Positions 1 to 8,323 of a stretch of DNA of 33,398 nt are shown here, one piece after another. Source of the stretch: CAYPZL01 sp964415045. GTDB lineage: Bacteria; Planctomycetota; Phycisphaerae; Sedimentisphaerales; Anaerobacaceae. Location: contig CAYPZL010000044.1 of assembly GCA_964415045.1 (NCBI GenBank), forward strand, positions 1-33,398, read 5' to 3'. The notes beneath the pieces are model-generated. The model was given only the letters and a program-made list of their open reading frames with translations, was not told the DNA's origin and searched no databases. The translations under genes were made by a program, and so were the position numbers. The stretch's first letter is position 1; each line of letters starts with the position of its first letter.

Positions 1-93
1 GGTGTGTCATGGGGGGGGGCATAAGGGGGGTGGGTTTTTGGTTGCGCGGGAGGGGGGGGGGGGGGCGGGGGGGGGCCAAAAATTGGGGGTTTT
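1..93. other. G-rich low-complexity sequence, probable contig edge
   Basis: The first 93 bases contain several G runs of 6 to 13 bases mixed with short T runs and no codon structure. No gene, promoter or repeat unit can be supported here. The composition is quite unlike the rest of the window, which suggests a low-quality sequence end rather than biology. Confidence 0.6.
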
Positions 94-198
94 TTGCGCT
101 TGTTTTCACCGCACGGCGTCTATTCTAATGGAGAGCGACAGACGTGTTTGATGACGGCGGAGAAACGTTTTACTGTTCGAGAGACAGGGGGAAAGACA

Positions 199-936
199 AT
201 GCGAGTGAGAGCGAAATCGGGGATTGGGGGGCGGGTGCTGGCGGTGGCGGCGGTGGTTGCGCTGCTGTGCGGGCAGGCGAATGCGGGCAAGACGAGCGGT
301 TCTACCGCAAAAGCGAAGCCAAAGAAGCAAACCACCGCGAAGGCCCCCGCCAGGGCGCGAAAGCCGACGGCGCGGACGAATCCGGCCTCATTCACGCCGG
401 AGATGCCGTTTGGCGAGGCGATTCAGATTTTGCGCAATTCGATGAGACCGCCATTGAACATCATCGTGCTCTGGCGGGAGATCGGTGACAACGCCGGGAT
501 CTACCGCGACACGCCGATCGGCATCGACGGCCTGGAGGGCCTGCGGATCGGGCAGTACCTCGACATGCTGCTGCTGTCGCTCTCGGCGGGCGCTTCGGCC
601 CGGCTGGGCTACCGGGTCGAAAAAGGCGTGATCGTGATCGGCACGACCGACAAGCTGCCGGTCCAGCGAGAGACGCGGGTCTACGACGTGAGCGATCTCG
701 TGGCCGAGCCGGCCCGGTATTTCCTGCCCATGATGGGCATGGGGGCCATGGGCCTGGGCGGCATGTTCGGCGGCATGCCCATGATGGGCAGCTACGGCGG
801 CGGCCTGGGCATGGGCTACGGCGCCGGCGGCGGGTTTCTGTCCGGCGGGTCCTTCGGCGGCCAGCGGCTGTCGGGCCTCGTGAACGGCATCTACGGCGGA
901 AACCAACGAAGTTCGCGGACCTCGCGCGGCCGGTAA
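199..936 (+). CDS. Exported protein with secretin/TonB short N-terminal (STN)-like domain and Gly/Met-rich tail
   Basis: The ATG at 199 follows an AGGGGGA ribosome binding site and begins a clear signal peptide (about residues 1-29, ending Ala-Asn-Ala). The 245-residue product then has a Lys/Ala/Thr-rich linker (30-62) and a compact domain (about 66-150) with the pattern of STN domains: a short helix beginning FGEAI, a beta strand NIIVLW, a helix with LLLSLSAG, and the strand pair GYRV / GVIVIGT. It then reads TRVYDVSDL, a phrase usual before secretin N-domains. Instead of a secretin barrel the chain ends in a low-complexity Gly/Met tail (about 178-230). STN domains normally bind peptides in the periplasm; here a free periplasmic or envelope adaptor is inferred. 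An upstream in-frame ATG at 94 lies next to the low-complexity end and has no ribosome binding site. Confidence 0.72.
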   Translation: MRVRAKSGIGGRVLAVAAVVALLCGQANAGKTSGSTAKAKPKKQTTAKAPARARKPTARTNPASFTPEMPFGEAIQILRNSMRPPLNIIVLWREIGDNAGIYRDTPIGIDGLEGLRIGQYLDMLLLSLSAGASARLGYRVEKGVIVIGTTDKLPVQRETRVYDVSDLVAEPARYFLPMMGMGAMGLGGMFGGMPMMGSYGGGLGMGYGAGGGFLSGGSFGGQRLSGLVNGIYGGNQRSSRTSRGR

Positions 937-956
937 GCGCCTTCGACAGAAAGGCT

Positions 957-974
957 GGTGGGGCAAGCCCCACC
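957..974. repeat. Perfect GC-rich hairpin between convergent genes
   Basis: GGTGGGGC and GCCCCACC form an 8-bp inverted repeat with a 2-nt centre. It sits between the plus-strand STN gene and the minus-strand methyltransferase gene. It has no T run, so it may be a bidirectional stall site or a copy of a small palindromic repeat rather than a classical terminator. Confidence 0.45.
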
Positions 975-1061
975 CTGCAACTTGCCGGCAGTGCCTTCAC
1001 GAGACACGGGAGTACCGAGAAACCGGATGAGCCCCAATAGAGCCACTGCGAGGCGGGCGGG

Positions 1062-1745
1062 CTACGGCTCGGGGGCGAAGAGGTCCTTCTGCACGAAGAT
1101 GGACAGATAGTGGTACGTCCCGGTCATCAGCTCGTAGCGGACGGCGATCCAGCCGGCGTCTTCGGCCTCGCGGACGAGCTGGCTCAGGGACGTCCCGTGC
1201 GCGGCGCCGCGGGTGGCGATCGCCGAGTATTTCTCGATGACGCAGAGGCGGCCCGTCGGCTTGACCACTTTTCGCAGGCCCCGCAGGTACTCGACGCGCG
1301 TGGGCTTGTCGAGGTGGTGGAACGTCTGCGAAAGAAAGGCCAGGTCGCACGAATCGTCGGGCAGTCCGGTGCCGTCTTTCGGTGAGAGGTAGGGCTTGAC
1401 CGCCGGCGTATCGGCGAAGCGCTTCTTCATCTGCTGGACCTTGCGGCTATCGATCTCGGAGGCGTGAACGACGCCGGTCGGGCCGACGAATTTCGCCATC
1501 TGCTCGGACCACCAGCCGTCGCCGGCGCCGATATCGACCACGACGTCGCCGGCGCGGAGATCCAGCTCCGCGAGGACATACTCGCTTTTGGCCCGGTAGG
1601 GATAGCGCGAGTCCCCCGCCCGCGCGTGCTGGTCCGGGTCGCTGACCCGCGTACTGTGCCAGAGCTGCGTTGAGGTGACGGCAAGGGAACTTCCCAGAAC
1701 GCTCGCGAGCACCACGATCGCGCACAACAAAACGGTCTTGCGCAT
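1062..1745 (-). CDS. Class I SAM-dependent methyltransferase with N-terminal signal peptide
   Basis: The start is the ATG at 1745, which has a GGAGG site six bases upstream (complement of 1752-1756). Two other in-frame ATGs lie at 1751 and 1769, but this spacing favours 1745. The 227-residue product has a hydrophobic leader (about 1-23) and a Rossmann methyltransferase core with motif I VVVDIGAGDGWWSE (68-81), an acidic motif II end at ASEID (95-99), and the post-core SQTFHHL and GRLCVIEKYS strands. The substrate is unknown. A SAM enzyme behind a signal peptide is odd because SAM is cytoplasmic; the leader could instead be a membrane anchor facing inward. The gene lies 66 nt downstream of the cysteine peptidase gene on the same strand, so the two may be co-transcribed. 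Confidence 0.82.
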   Translation of the reverse strand: MRKTVLLCAIVVLASVLGSSLAVTSTQLWHSTRVSDPDQHARAGDSRYPYRAKSEYVLAELDLRAGDVVVDIGAGDGWWSEQMAKFVGPTGVVHASEIDSRKVQQMKKRFADTPAVKPYLSPKDGTGLPDDSCDLAFLSQTFHHLDKPTRVEYLRGLRKVVKPTGRLCVIEKYSAIATRGAAHGTSLSQLVREAEDAGWIAVRYELMTGTYHYLSIFVQKDLFAPEP

Positions 1746-1811
1746 TTGCATCCTCCCGCCCCCATCCAATTGTTCAGTTGCAGGCCCCTACGGCCGGACC
1801 CGTGCAGACGG

Positions 1812-3320
1812 TTACCACATGGGGTCCCAGACGGGCAGCTTGACCGCCGGCTTTTCGAGAATCTCGAGGATCTCGTCGGGCAGGTAGTCGCGGTGGACGA
1901 TGATGTTGTAGACGTTGTCCTCGAACCAGTCGTCGTACATGGTCCAGAGCCCGCCGCTGCCCCGGCTGCTGCCCCAACTGTTCTCGACCAGCCACTTGAC
2001 GGGCTTGTCGTCGCGCAGATCCACGCCGATGAAGGCCATGCCGTGATTGATGGTGCTGTCGCGATAGACGAGACGCTCGGTCTTGTTCAGCCCCATCTCC
2101 ATGCCGTAGATCGACTCGTAGTCGTAGAGGTTGCGGGCCATGATGCCCCGGGTGCTGTCCTGGTCGGGCGAGACGTCGGCGGCGAAATAGACGGCCTGGT
2201 TGTCCAGCAGGATCTTGATGGTGAGTTCCTTGAGCGTTTCGATATCCACGTTGGCGTAATGGGCGTCGTGGCCGTCCCAGAAGTTCCGGGTCAGGTCGAC
2301 GAGGTAGTGGCCTCCCTTGGGCCGGATCGGATCGTCGGCAATGTTGACGTACTCGCTCAGATCGAGCCCGATGAACTCCTCGTAGAAGTCCCGGGGCGTG
2401 AAGGTGTGCGGCTCGCTCCAGTTCTGCTCGACGTCGTAGCCGTCCTCCTCCTCCTCCTCTTCGTCGTCGCCGTCCCCGTTCTCGTCGCCTTCGTCTTCAT
2501 CCTCCTGCCCCTCGTCGACGGCCTCGTCCTCGTCATCCTCGTCACCGTTGTCCTTGACCTTGTGACGCCAGGTAAACTCGGTGGGCGGCTCGCCGAGATT
2601 CAGGACCAGCACGCGGTAGACCTCGGCCAGCATCTTCTTCTTGGCCTGCCGCATCTTCTTGACCGAGCCGGTCTCTTTGTAGATCTCACGCAGCTCGACC
2701 GTGTCGCGGCGCAGGATGCGCGCCAGAGCCTGGTTCATCATCCGCGTGCTCTCGGAACTGGCGGTCTCGGCCATCGCCTCCTTGGGCATGACGCCGTACT
2801 TGTTGACCAGATCGACGAAGTTCTCCCAGTACCCGCCGTCGGGAGCGGGGTTGCGCAGCAGGAACACCATGTCGCGGTCCATCAGGTCGCGGTCGCGGTA
2901 CTCGATCATGTATTCCAGGAACCGGTTGGCCTTCTCCAGCTTGTCCCAGAATTGCAGGTAGATGTGGGAGAACTCGAAGTCACCGACCTCGAGCTCTTTC
3001 AGGATGACGGGCTTGATCGTGTTGAACCCGGCAAACATCCAGCACCGGCCGCTGCTCTTCTGGTTGCTGATGCCCTTGGTCTTGATCTTGTGGCTGAATT
3101 TCTCGTCGTGATCGGCCAGGATCTCGCGGTTCTCGGCGACCTCCTTGATGCCCGTGCTGGTCAGCACGTTGCGCATCGCCCGCGTGGAGGCGTCCATGTG
3201 AAACCCGGCGCGAATCTTCTTGACCAGCGCCGGCGTGAGAGCGCCGTCCTGGGCCACGGCCTCGGCGGACCATCCCACCAGCACCAACAACACGACAAGC
3301 CACATCATCGCACGTTTCAT
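1812..3320 (-). CDS. Secreted C1B (bleomycin hydrolase/PepC-like) cysteine peptidase with acidic insertion
   Basis: The ATG at 3320 has an AAGGAG site eight bases upstream and opens a signal peptide (about residues 1-24, ending AVAQ). The 502-residue protein carries the papain-fold triad in the order of the bleomycin hydrolase/aminopeptidase C family: Cys93 in QKSSGRCWMFAG, His426 in STINHGMAF and Asn447 in VENSWG. The conserved Gln at the start of the Cys motif supplies the oxyanion hole. Residues about 258-293 are an almost unbroken Asp/Glu stretch inserted between the two halves of the fold. PepC enzymes are usually cytosolic hexamers with the active sites facing an inner cavity; export and the acidic loop set this one apart. 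The loop may bind calcium or act as a disordered spacer (inference). Active-site residues appear intact. Confidence 0.88.
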   Translation of the reverse strand: MKRAMMWLVVLLVLVGWSAEAVAQDGALTPALVKKIRAGFHMDASTRAMRNVLTSTGIKEVAENREILADHDEKFSHKIKTKGISNQKSSGRCWMFAGFNTIKPVILKELEVGDFEFSHIYLQFWDKLEKANRFLEYMIEYRDRDLMDRDMVFLLRNPAPDGGYWENFVDLVNKYGVMPKEAMAETASSESTRMMNQALARILRRDTVELREIYKETGSVKKMRQAKKKMLAEVYRVLVLNLGEPPTEFTWRHKVKDNGDEDDEDEAVDEGQEDEDEGDENGDGDDEEEEEEDGYDVEQNWSEPHTFTPRDFYEEFIGLDLSEYVNIADDPIRPKGGHYLVDLTRNFWDGHDAHYANVDIETLKELTIKILLDNQAVYFAADVSPDQDSTRGIMARNLYDYESIYGMEMGLNKTERLVYRDSTINHGMAFIGVDLRDDKPVKWLVENSWGSSRGSGGLWTMYDDWFEDNVYNIIVHRDYLPDEILEILEKPAVKLPVWDPMW

Positions 3321-3524
3321 GTCAGGGACTCCTTGCATCGAAACCGGATTTCTGCTTCTTTCCCGTCCTCCCCCTGCGGCGGGGCTCCGGCGTGCCCGGC
3401 GCAGTTCACGAGCTATGGTAGTGACCCCACGCTCGCTGTCAACCCTTTGTCGGCCGACCCCGGCGCCGCGACCGCTTCGGCCCGCCTCAAAATGGAAAAG
3501 CCGGAAACAACGTACAATATCCCC

Positions 3525-3552
3525 TTGACTTTATGGGTTATAGGGCTATAAT
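3525..3552 (+). promoter_or_regulatory. Sigma70-type promoter with palindrome over the -10 box
   Basis: TTGACT (3525-3530) and a perfect TATAAT (3547-3552) are 16 bases apart, upstream of the subtilase-like gene. TTATAG-GG-CTATAA (3538-3551) is a 6-bp inverted repeat covering the -10 box and could be an operator. The transcript would have a leader of about 215 nt (3559-3773); I see no gene or known riboswitch in that leader or in the rest of the 453-nt gap from 3321. Confidence 0.65.
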
Positions 3553-3773
3553 TGATGTGTGTGTTGTGTGTGATGCTGACTTTCCCTGGAGCGAGGGATT
3601 GTGTATCCGATTGGTCATTTCGTCCGCTGCCGTCCACTGGCTGAGTGTCTCTGCGCAGAATTTCCCCCGCGAATACTGACCTGCGCGCGTTCAGGGCGGC
3701 CTTCGGAGCGCCGGGGACGAATTTCAAGCATGGCAACCGGGAATCGCATCGCAAGGAACAGGAGATAGGATCG

Positions 3774-6700
3774 ATGGCGGAAACGAGGAGAACGAGAATG
3801 CATCGAAACGAGCGGAGTAACGTGGTGGCGAAATCGACGGTATTGATCGGTGCGATCGCCCTGTTCGCGGCGGTCCTGAGTGCGGAGGCAAGGGCCACCG
3901 AGAGGGTTCTCACTCCGGCCATCAAGCGGCGGGTGGACGGAGCCAAACCCCACTACGCACCGGGCGAAATCATCGTCAAGCTCAGGGGCGACGCCGGCGC
4001 CGGAGCCGGTCTCCTGGTACAAGGTACGACGACGCAGGCCCAGGAAGCGACCCTGGCGCGTTTGGAGGCCCGCTACGGCGTGAAACATCAACGGGCCCTG
4101 TTTCGCCGCGTCCGCAACGAAGTGCAGAACCAGACTCAATCCAGGCAGCGCAAGCGTAAGGGGTTTGGTCTGGCCTCAGGGGACGGACCGGCCGGGGCTC
4201 TCGACCTGACCGGCTTCCACCTGCTGCAAACCGAGCGCGACGTGCCGAACGTCTGCGCCGAGCTCAACGCCGACCCGGAAGTCGCGGTCGCCCAGCCCAA
4301 CTACATCTATCACATCTGCCGGACACCGAACGACCCGGATTTCGCCGACCAGTACGCCCACCAGTTGATCCAGATGGAGGACGCCTGGGACATCTCCACG
4401 GGGAGTCACGACGTGGTGGTCGCGGTACTGGGCACCGGCGTGGACGTCAACCACCCCGACCTGGAGGCGAACATCTGGGTCAACGAAGGCGAGATCCCCG
4501 GCAACGAAATCGATGACGACGAGAACGGCTACGTCGATGACGTGCACGGCTGGAACTTCGGCGATTCCAACAACGAAGTCAGCCCGGGCTCCAGCGACGA
4601 TCCGTTCGACTACTTCTACGACGTGAGCAGTCACGAGACGCAGGTGGCCGGTGTGATTGCCGCCGAAGGCGACAACGGCGAGGGCGTCGCCGGCGTTAAC
4701 TGGCAGTGCAGCATGATGGTCCTGCGGATGAGTCTCCACTATCATTCCGAAGAGGTGGCCGAGGCCCTGGAGTACGCCGCAGCCAACGGCGCCGACATGT
4801 TGAACATGAGCTTCGGCGGCGACGTCTTCGGCCCGGAAGGAGACGTCATCGTCCGGACGGCTATCGACCACGCCTACGACCAGGGCGTCCTTCTGGTCGC
4901 CAGCGCGGGCAATTCCGATTCGAGCCGCCCGCACTATCCCGCCGCCTATCCCAACGTCATGGCCGTGGCCTCCACCAACGGCGAGGACCTCAAGACCGGC
5001 CACAGCACCTTCGGCCCCTGGGTCGATATCGCCGCCCCGGGCACCGACATCGTGACCACCGACCTGGGCGACGGGTACATCGCCACCGCCGGGACCTCGT
5101 TCTCGGCCCCCTACGTCGCGGCGGTCGCGGCCCTGCTCTTCTCGCATCGTCCCGACCTGACGCACGTCGAGGCCAGGGCGGTTCTCGAAAACACCACCGA
5201 CCCCGTGTATTACGGCGAGATCGATCCGGAACTCGGCTATCTCGGCACCGGCCGCGTCAACGCCTATCAGACCCTGCTCAACGCCGATCGCCCCTACCCT
5301 CTCGGTGAGATCGTCGCGCCGAGGCCCAAGCAGACCTTCGAGGCCGATGCCAACACGGTGGACCTTGCGTTCTTCGTGCACGGCGACTCCTACCAGCTCG
5401 ACTACCGCCTCTACGGCTACAGCGACTGGACGCTGCTGGGCGAAGGCGGCTCGCCGACCGACCCCAACGGCATCGAGCGTCTCTCCATCGCCAACCCCGG
5501 CGTCGGCACCTACGAGCTGCGTTTGCGCGTCACGCGCGACGGAGACACACACACCGACCGCAAGGTCTTCAGCATCGCCCTGGCCCCGGCGCAGGCCTAT
5601 TGGCCCAAGCCCGAGCAAGTCGATCTCGAGGAGTACCCGGACGATGTTTTCATCGGCAGCCCGCTCTGCATGGACGTCAACGGAGACGGCACGAACGAGA
5701 TCATCCAGTCGTCAATGGACTTCTACAACTACTGGGGGGGCGGAAAGGTGCACATCTGGGGCGCAGACGGCAACTCCCTGCCCAACTGGCCGTTGGAATT
5801 CGGAACGGATTCGTCGGATGACATCTGGTCCTTTAGCAGCTTCTGGCCGACGGTCAACGCCGTGGGCGATATCGACGGCGACGGCGACTACGAACTGGTG
5901 ATCGGTTCCGAGATCGACAACCAATTGTATGCATGTCATATCGAGAGCGGCGAGATCGTGGACGGCAACTGGCCCGCCTTTTTCGGCAGTTGGTACGGCT
6001 ACGTCTCGGCGGGCCCGGTCCTGGCCGACCTCGACGCCGACGGCGACAGCGAGATCATCATGGCCCTCGACGCCGAATCGAGCGAGAGCGACGGACTCTA
6101 CGCCTTTCAGGGCGACGGCACGTCCCTGTGGCAACGGCGGTACACCTCCATAGGACCGATCAGCGTGGCCGATCTCGACGGTGACGGCGACGTGGAGATC
6201 TGCCTGGGCGGATACGGCCCCGGCCTCAGTCGCTTTTACACGTTCGTCCTCGATCACAACGGCCAGCAGCGCAAACGCTGGCGCGGCGCCAGCCCGAAGG
6301 GAACGGCGATCGCCGACCTCGACGCCGACGGCACCCCCGAGGTTGTCTTCTGCACGGAGGATGAAGTCATGGCGGTCCATGCCGACGGCAGCACGGTCTG
6401 GAAGGAGAGAGTCTACGATCCGCTGGACGAATACGGGACGATGAGCATCGGGGATGTCGACAGCGACGGCTACAGCGAAGTCTACGTCACCACGTATATC
6501 GCCGAAGCGGACGGATTCGCCTTCACGCGCGTCTACGGTTTCGACCATGAGGGTCGCCCCCTGGACGACGCCGGTTTCCCCAAGATCATCATGGGCGATC
6601 CGACGCGATGCGTGCCCCTGATCGCCGACGTCGACGCCGATGGCAAGAAAGAGCTGATTATCGCCCCGGGCGGGGAGCCGGTCGTGGCGTGGGAAGCCGA

Positions 6701-7697
6701 CGGCTCGGTCACGCCGGGATTCCCCATGCTCGATATGGCCAGCGATTATGAGATCACCCCGGCGATTGCCGACCTCGATCAGGACGGCGACACAGAGCTC
6801 ATGCTCGTCGCGGACGACCTCCGGTTCCACGTCCTCGACCTGGCCGCGCCGTACGTAGCCGAACGCGTCGACTGGGGCATGGCCGGGCACGACCCGCAGA
6901 ACTCCCGGTGGAGTCTGCCGCCGCTGAAGCTGGATCCCGTAGCAGCGCCGAGCGAGATTCGGCCGGGCCAACGGCTGCAAGTGCAGGCCAGCGCTCCGAA
7001 CCCTGGAAATCTGGCGCTTCGTTGGACCGTCGGGAATCTGCCCGAGGGCGCGCATTACGATAGCGAAAGCCACACCGTCATATGGAAGCCGGTCGTCGAC
7101 CAGGTCTTCCACACCTATACGTTGTCGTTCCTCGTAACCGACGGCATTCGGCAGGACAGCCGCAGTTTGCCGGTAACCGTGGTCCCCGACGCCATTTATC
7201 ATGCCAACATGGATGCCGATCCGAACTGGCAGCTTGATGAGGGTTGGGCCTGGGGTGAGCCGACCGCGCAAGGTTCGTGGAACGGCGACCCGAACGAGGG
7301 ACATACCGGCGCCAACGTCATCGGATATGCCCTGGAGGGCGACTACGCCGACGGAATCGAGCAAACGCGCTGGGCCACCACTGGCCCCATCGACTGCCGG
7401 GGGTATCGCAACGTGAGACTGAGCTTCTGGCGATGGCTGGGGGTCGAAGCGCCCTACGACGAGGCCCTCGTGCAGGTCTCGAACGACGGCGTGCACTGGG
7501 AGGATGTGTGGACGACCGGATTCTCTCACGTATCGGATCAGGCCTGGCAATTCGTGGAGTACGCGGTGCCCGGCGCGATCGCCGACGATCAGCCGACGGT
7601 ATATTTCCGCTGGGGTCTCGGGCCGACGGATGACTCGGTGACCTATCCCGGCTGGAACATCGACGACGTGCAAGTGACCGGCGATCCCATCGAGTAA
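3774..7697 (+). CDS. Large secreted subtilisin-fold (S8) protein with FG-GAP repeats; catalytic Asp replaced by Gly
   Basis: The ATG at 3774 has AGGAGA eight bases upstream; a second candidate ATG at 3798 also has a fair site. After a signal peptide (about 1-43) comes a fervidolysin-type propeptide (YAPGEIIVKL onward), then the S8 domain at about 187-505. The His motif is SHETQVAG (His287), the oxyanion Asn is in SAGNS (Asn380) and the nucleophile is in GTSFSAP (Ser442). The Asp motif reads AVLGTGVD where active enzymes have AVIDTGV: codon 4431-4433 is GGC, giving Gly220. The rest holds about eight FG-GAP/VCBS calcium-binding repeats of the form DxDxDGxxE (about 625-1015), a cadherin/Ig-like domain (about 1045-1138) and a C-terminal beta-sandwich resembling those of immune-inhibitor-A/MAM type (1142-1307). 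It may be a non-catalytic binding protein or a very weak protease; the 1307-residue frame is intact. Confidence 0.9.
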   Translation: MAETRRTRMHRNERSNVVAKSTVLIGAIALFAAVLSAEARATERVLTPAIKRRVDGAKPHYAPGEIIVKLRGDAGAGAGLLVQGTTTQAQEATLARLEARYGVKHQRALFRRVRNEVQNQTQSRQRKRKGFGLASGDGPAGALDLTGFHLLQTERDVPNVCAELNADPEVAVAQPNYIYHICRTPNDPDFADQYAHQLIQMEDAWDISTGSHDVVVAVLGTGVDVNHPDLEANIWVNEGEIPGNEIDDDENGYVDDVHGWNFGDSNNEVSPGSSDDPFDYFYDVSSHETQVAGVIAAEGDNGEGVAGVNWQCSMMVLRMSLHYHSEEVAEALEYAAANGADMLNMSFGGDVFGPEGDVIVRTAIDHAYDQGVLLVASAGNSDSSRPHYPAAYPNVMAVASTNGEDLKTGHSTFGPWVDIAAPGTDIVTTDLGDGYIATAGTSFSAPYVAAVAALLFSHRPDLTHVEARAVLENTTDPVYYGEIDPELGYLGTGRVNAYQTLLNADRPYPLGEIVAPRPKQTFEADANTVDLAFFVHGDSYQLDYRLYGYSDWTLLGEGGSPTDPNGIERLSIANPGVGTYELRLRVTRDGDTHTDRKVFSIALAPAQAYWPKPEQVDLEEYPDDVFIGSPLCMDVNGDGTNEIIQSSMDFYNYWGGGKVHIWGADGNSLPNWPLEFGTDSSDDIWSFSSFWPTVNAVGDIDGDGDYELVIGSEIDNQLYACHIESGEIVDGNWPAFFGSWYGYVSAGPVLADLDADGDSEIIMALDAESSESDGLYAFQGDGTSLWQRRYTSIGPISVADLDGDGDVEICLGGYGPGLSRFYTFVLDHNGQQRKRWRGASPKGTAIADLDADGTPEVVFCTEDEVMAVHADGSTVWKERVYDPLDEYGTMSIGDVDSDGYSEVYVTTYIAEADGFAFTRVYGFDHEGRPLDDAGFPKIIMGDPTRCVPLIADVDADGKKELIIAPGGEPVVAWEADGSVTPGFPMLDMASDYEITPAIADLDQDGDTELMLVADDLRFHVLDLAAPYVAERVDWGMAGHDPQNSRWSLPPLKLDPVAAPSEIRPGQRLQVQASAPNPGNLALRWTVGNLPEGAHYDSESHTVIWKPVVDQVFHTYTLSFLVTDGIRQDSRSLPVTVVPDAIYHANMDADPNWQLDEGWAWGEPTAQGSWNGDPNEGHTGANVIGYALEGDYADGIEQTRWATTGPIDCRGYRNVRLSFWRWLGVEAPYDEALVQVSNDGVHWEDVWTTGFSHVSDQAWQFVEYAVPGAIADDQPTVYFRWGLGPTDDSVTYPGWNIDDVQVTGDPIE

Positions 7698-7730
7698 ACC
7701 GACTCCCGATAAAAAAACTGATTTTGAGGA

Positions 7731-7759
7731 TTGACAACATTGAAGCTTCGGCTTATGTT
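7731..7759 (+). promoter_or_regulatory. Promoter of the cobalamin riboswitch transcript
   Basis: TTGACA (7731-7736) and TATGTT (7754-7759) are separated by exactly 17 bases. The predicted start near 7766 lies about 20 bases before the riboswitch aptamer and 68 bases past the end of the subtilase-like gene. Confidence 0.72.
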
Positions 7760-7784
7760 GTGAGCGTTCTTTTCCAAGTGCATA

Positions 7785-7980
7785 GCTCGGCTGCAGGTCG
7801 CAAAGCCCCCGGCTTTGGGATATTGAAAATGGGAACGCGGTGAAAATCCGCGACGGTCGCGCCGCTGTGAGCGTCTGCTCCGCGAATGCGGAAATCTGCG
7901 AGGCGTAGTCCACTGTTCGCTCCGTGCGAATGGGAAGGAGCCTCAAGGTAGGACGCGAGTCAGAAAACCTGCCTGTGGTT
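7785..7980 (+). promoter_or_regulatory. Cobalamin (vitamin B12) riboswitch aptamer
   Basis: The conserved cobalamin-riboswitch core is readable in order: GGGAACGCGGTGAAAATCCG (7831-7850), the following CGCGCCGCTGTGAG segment, the GGGAAGGAGCC element (7932-7942), and the 3' B12-box AGTCAGAAAACCTGCC (7959-7974). GCAGGT (7793-7798) can pair with ACCTGC (7967-7972) to close the basal helix. Such RNAs bind adenosyl- or methylcobalamin and usually lower expression of uptake or synthesis genes when B12 is plentiful. The only gene downstream on this strand before the next likely promoter region is the secreted protein at 8324, so the target is that protein and the small ORF at 8178. Aptamer ends are estimated to within a few bases. 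Confidence 0.93.
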
Positions 7981-8078
7981 GATTCTACACTATTGTTGTG
8001 TTCTCGCGATCCGGAACGCTGGTGTGACTGTACGAGCCGAGTCTTCGGGCAAGGTTCGTGCGAAACCGCCGACAAGAG

Positions 8079-8113
8079 CCGCCGTCCCCTCGCGGGAACG
8101 GCGGTTTTTTTTT
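8079..8113 (+). terminator. Intrinsic terminator, probable riboswitch expression platform
   Basis: CCGCCGTCCC (8079-8088) pairs with GGGAACGGCGG (8094-8104) around a 5-nt loop with one bulged base, followed by nine T (8105-8113). It lies 100 nt after the aptamer and before the coding region, as expected for transcription attenuation. AAACCGCCG (8063-8071) is fully complementary to CGGCGGTTT (8099-8107), the 3' arm of the hairpin, so a competing fold is possible. Which fold B12 favours cannot be settled by eye. Confidence 0.85.
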
Positions 8114-8177
8114 GTGCGCCCGGAACGTGAGTCCTCGCGCCAAGGACTCGAAGACACGAGAAAGGAGGTCGAGTCGG

Positions 8178-8252
8178 ATGAAGCGTCTCGCGATGCGATA
8201 CCGAACCACCGGTCAGCACGTCCGGTCCTCGCCCGTCACGACAGCGCGATAA
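8178..8252 (+). CDS. Possible 24-residue leader peptide downstream of the riboswitch terminator
   Basis: An ATG at 8178 follows AAAGGAGGT (8161-8169), an almost perfect anti-Shine-Dalgarno match at good spacing. It opens a 24-codon frame rich in Arg and Thr (begins MKRLAMRYR, ends VTTAR) that stops 71 nt before the secreted protein. A 7-bp hairpin GAGTCCT/AGGACTC (8129-8149) lies just upstream. No family is recognised. It could be a leader peptide, a translational entry point that protects the mRNA, or chance. Confidence 0.4.
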   Translation: MKRLAMRYRTTGQHVRSSPVTTAR

Positions 8253-8323
8253 GAAGAAGGCAGTGTGCCGGATAGTGAAAAAGACCTGTTAGATACAGAA
8301 CTCTATAGAACGGGAGGAACAAG

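Noticed and set aside
2435..2560. Simple sequence repeat of CTC/GTC triplets
   Set aside because: It is the coding strand complement of the acidic loop of the cysteine peptidase, in frame and with mixed codons.
1746..3551. 601-codon open frame on the plus strand opposite the cysteine peptidase
   Set aside because: It is the high-GC antisense shadow of a gene with an intact catalytic triad, and its translation is Val/Asp/Leu-rich without any known motif.
5712..8219. 835-codon minus-strand frame opposite the subtilase-like gene and riboswitch
   Set aside because: It overlaps the aptamer and the terminator and a motif-rich plus-strand gene; antisense shadow.
7698..8323. A TonB-dependent B12 receptor or ABC importer next to the riboswitch
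   Set aside because: No such gene is present on either strand in the window; the neighbours are a subtilisin-fold protein and a pseudopilin.
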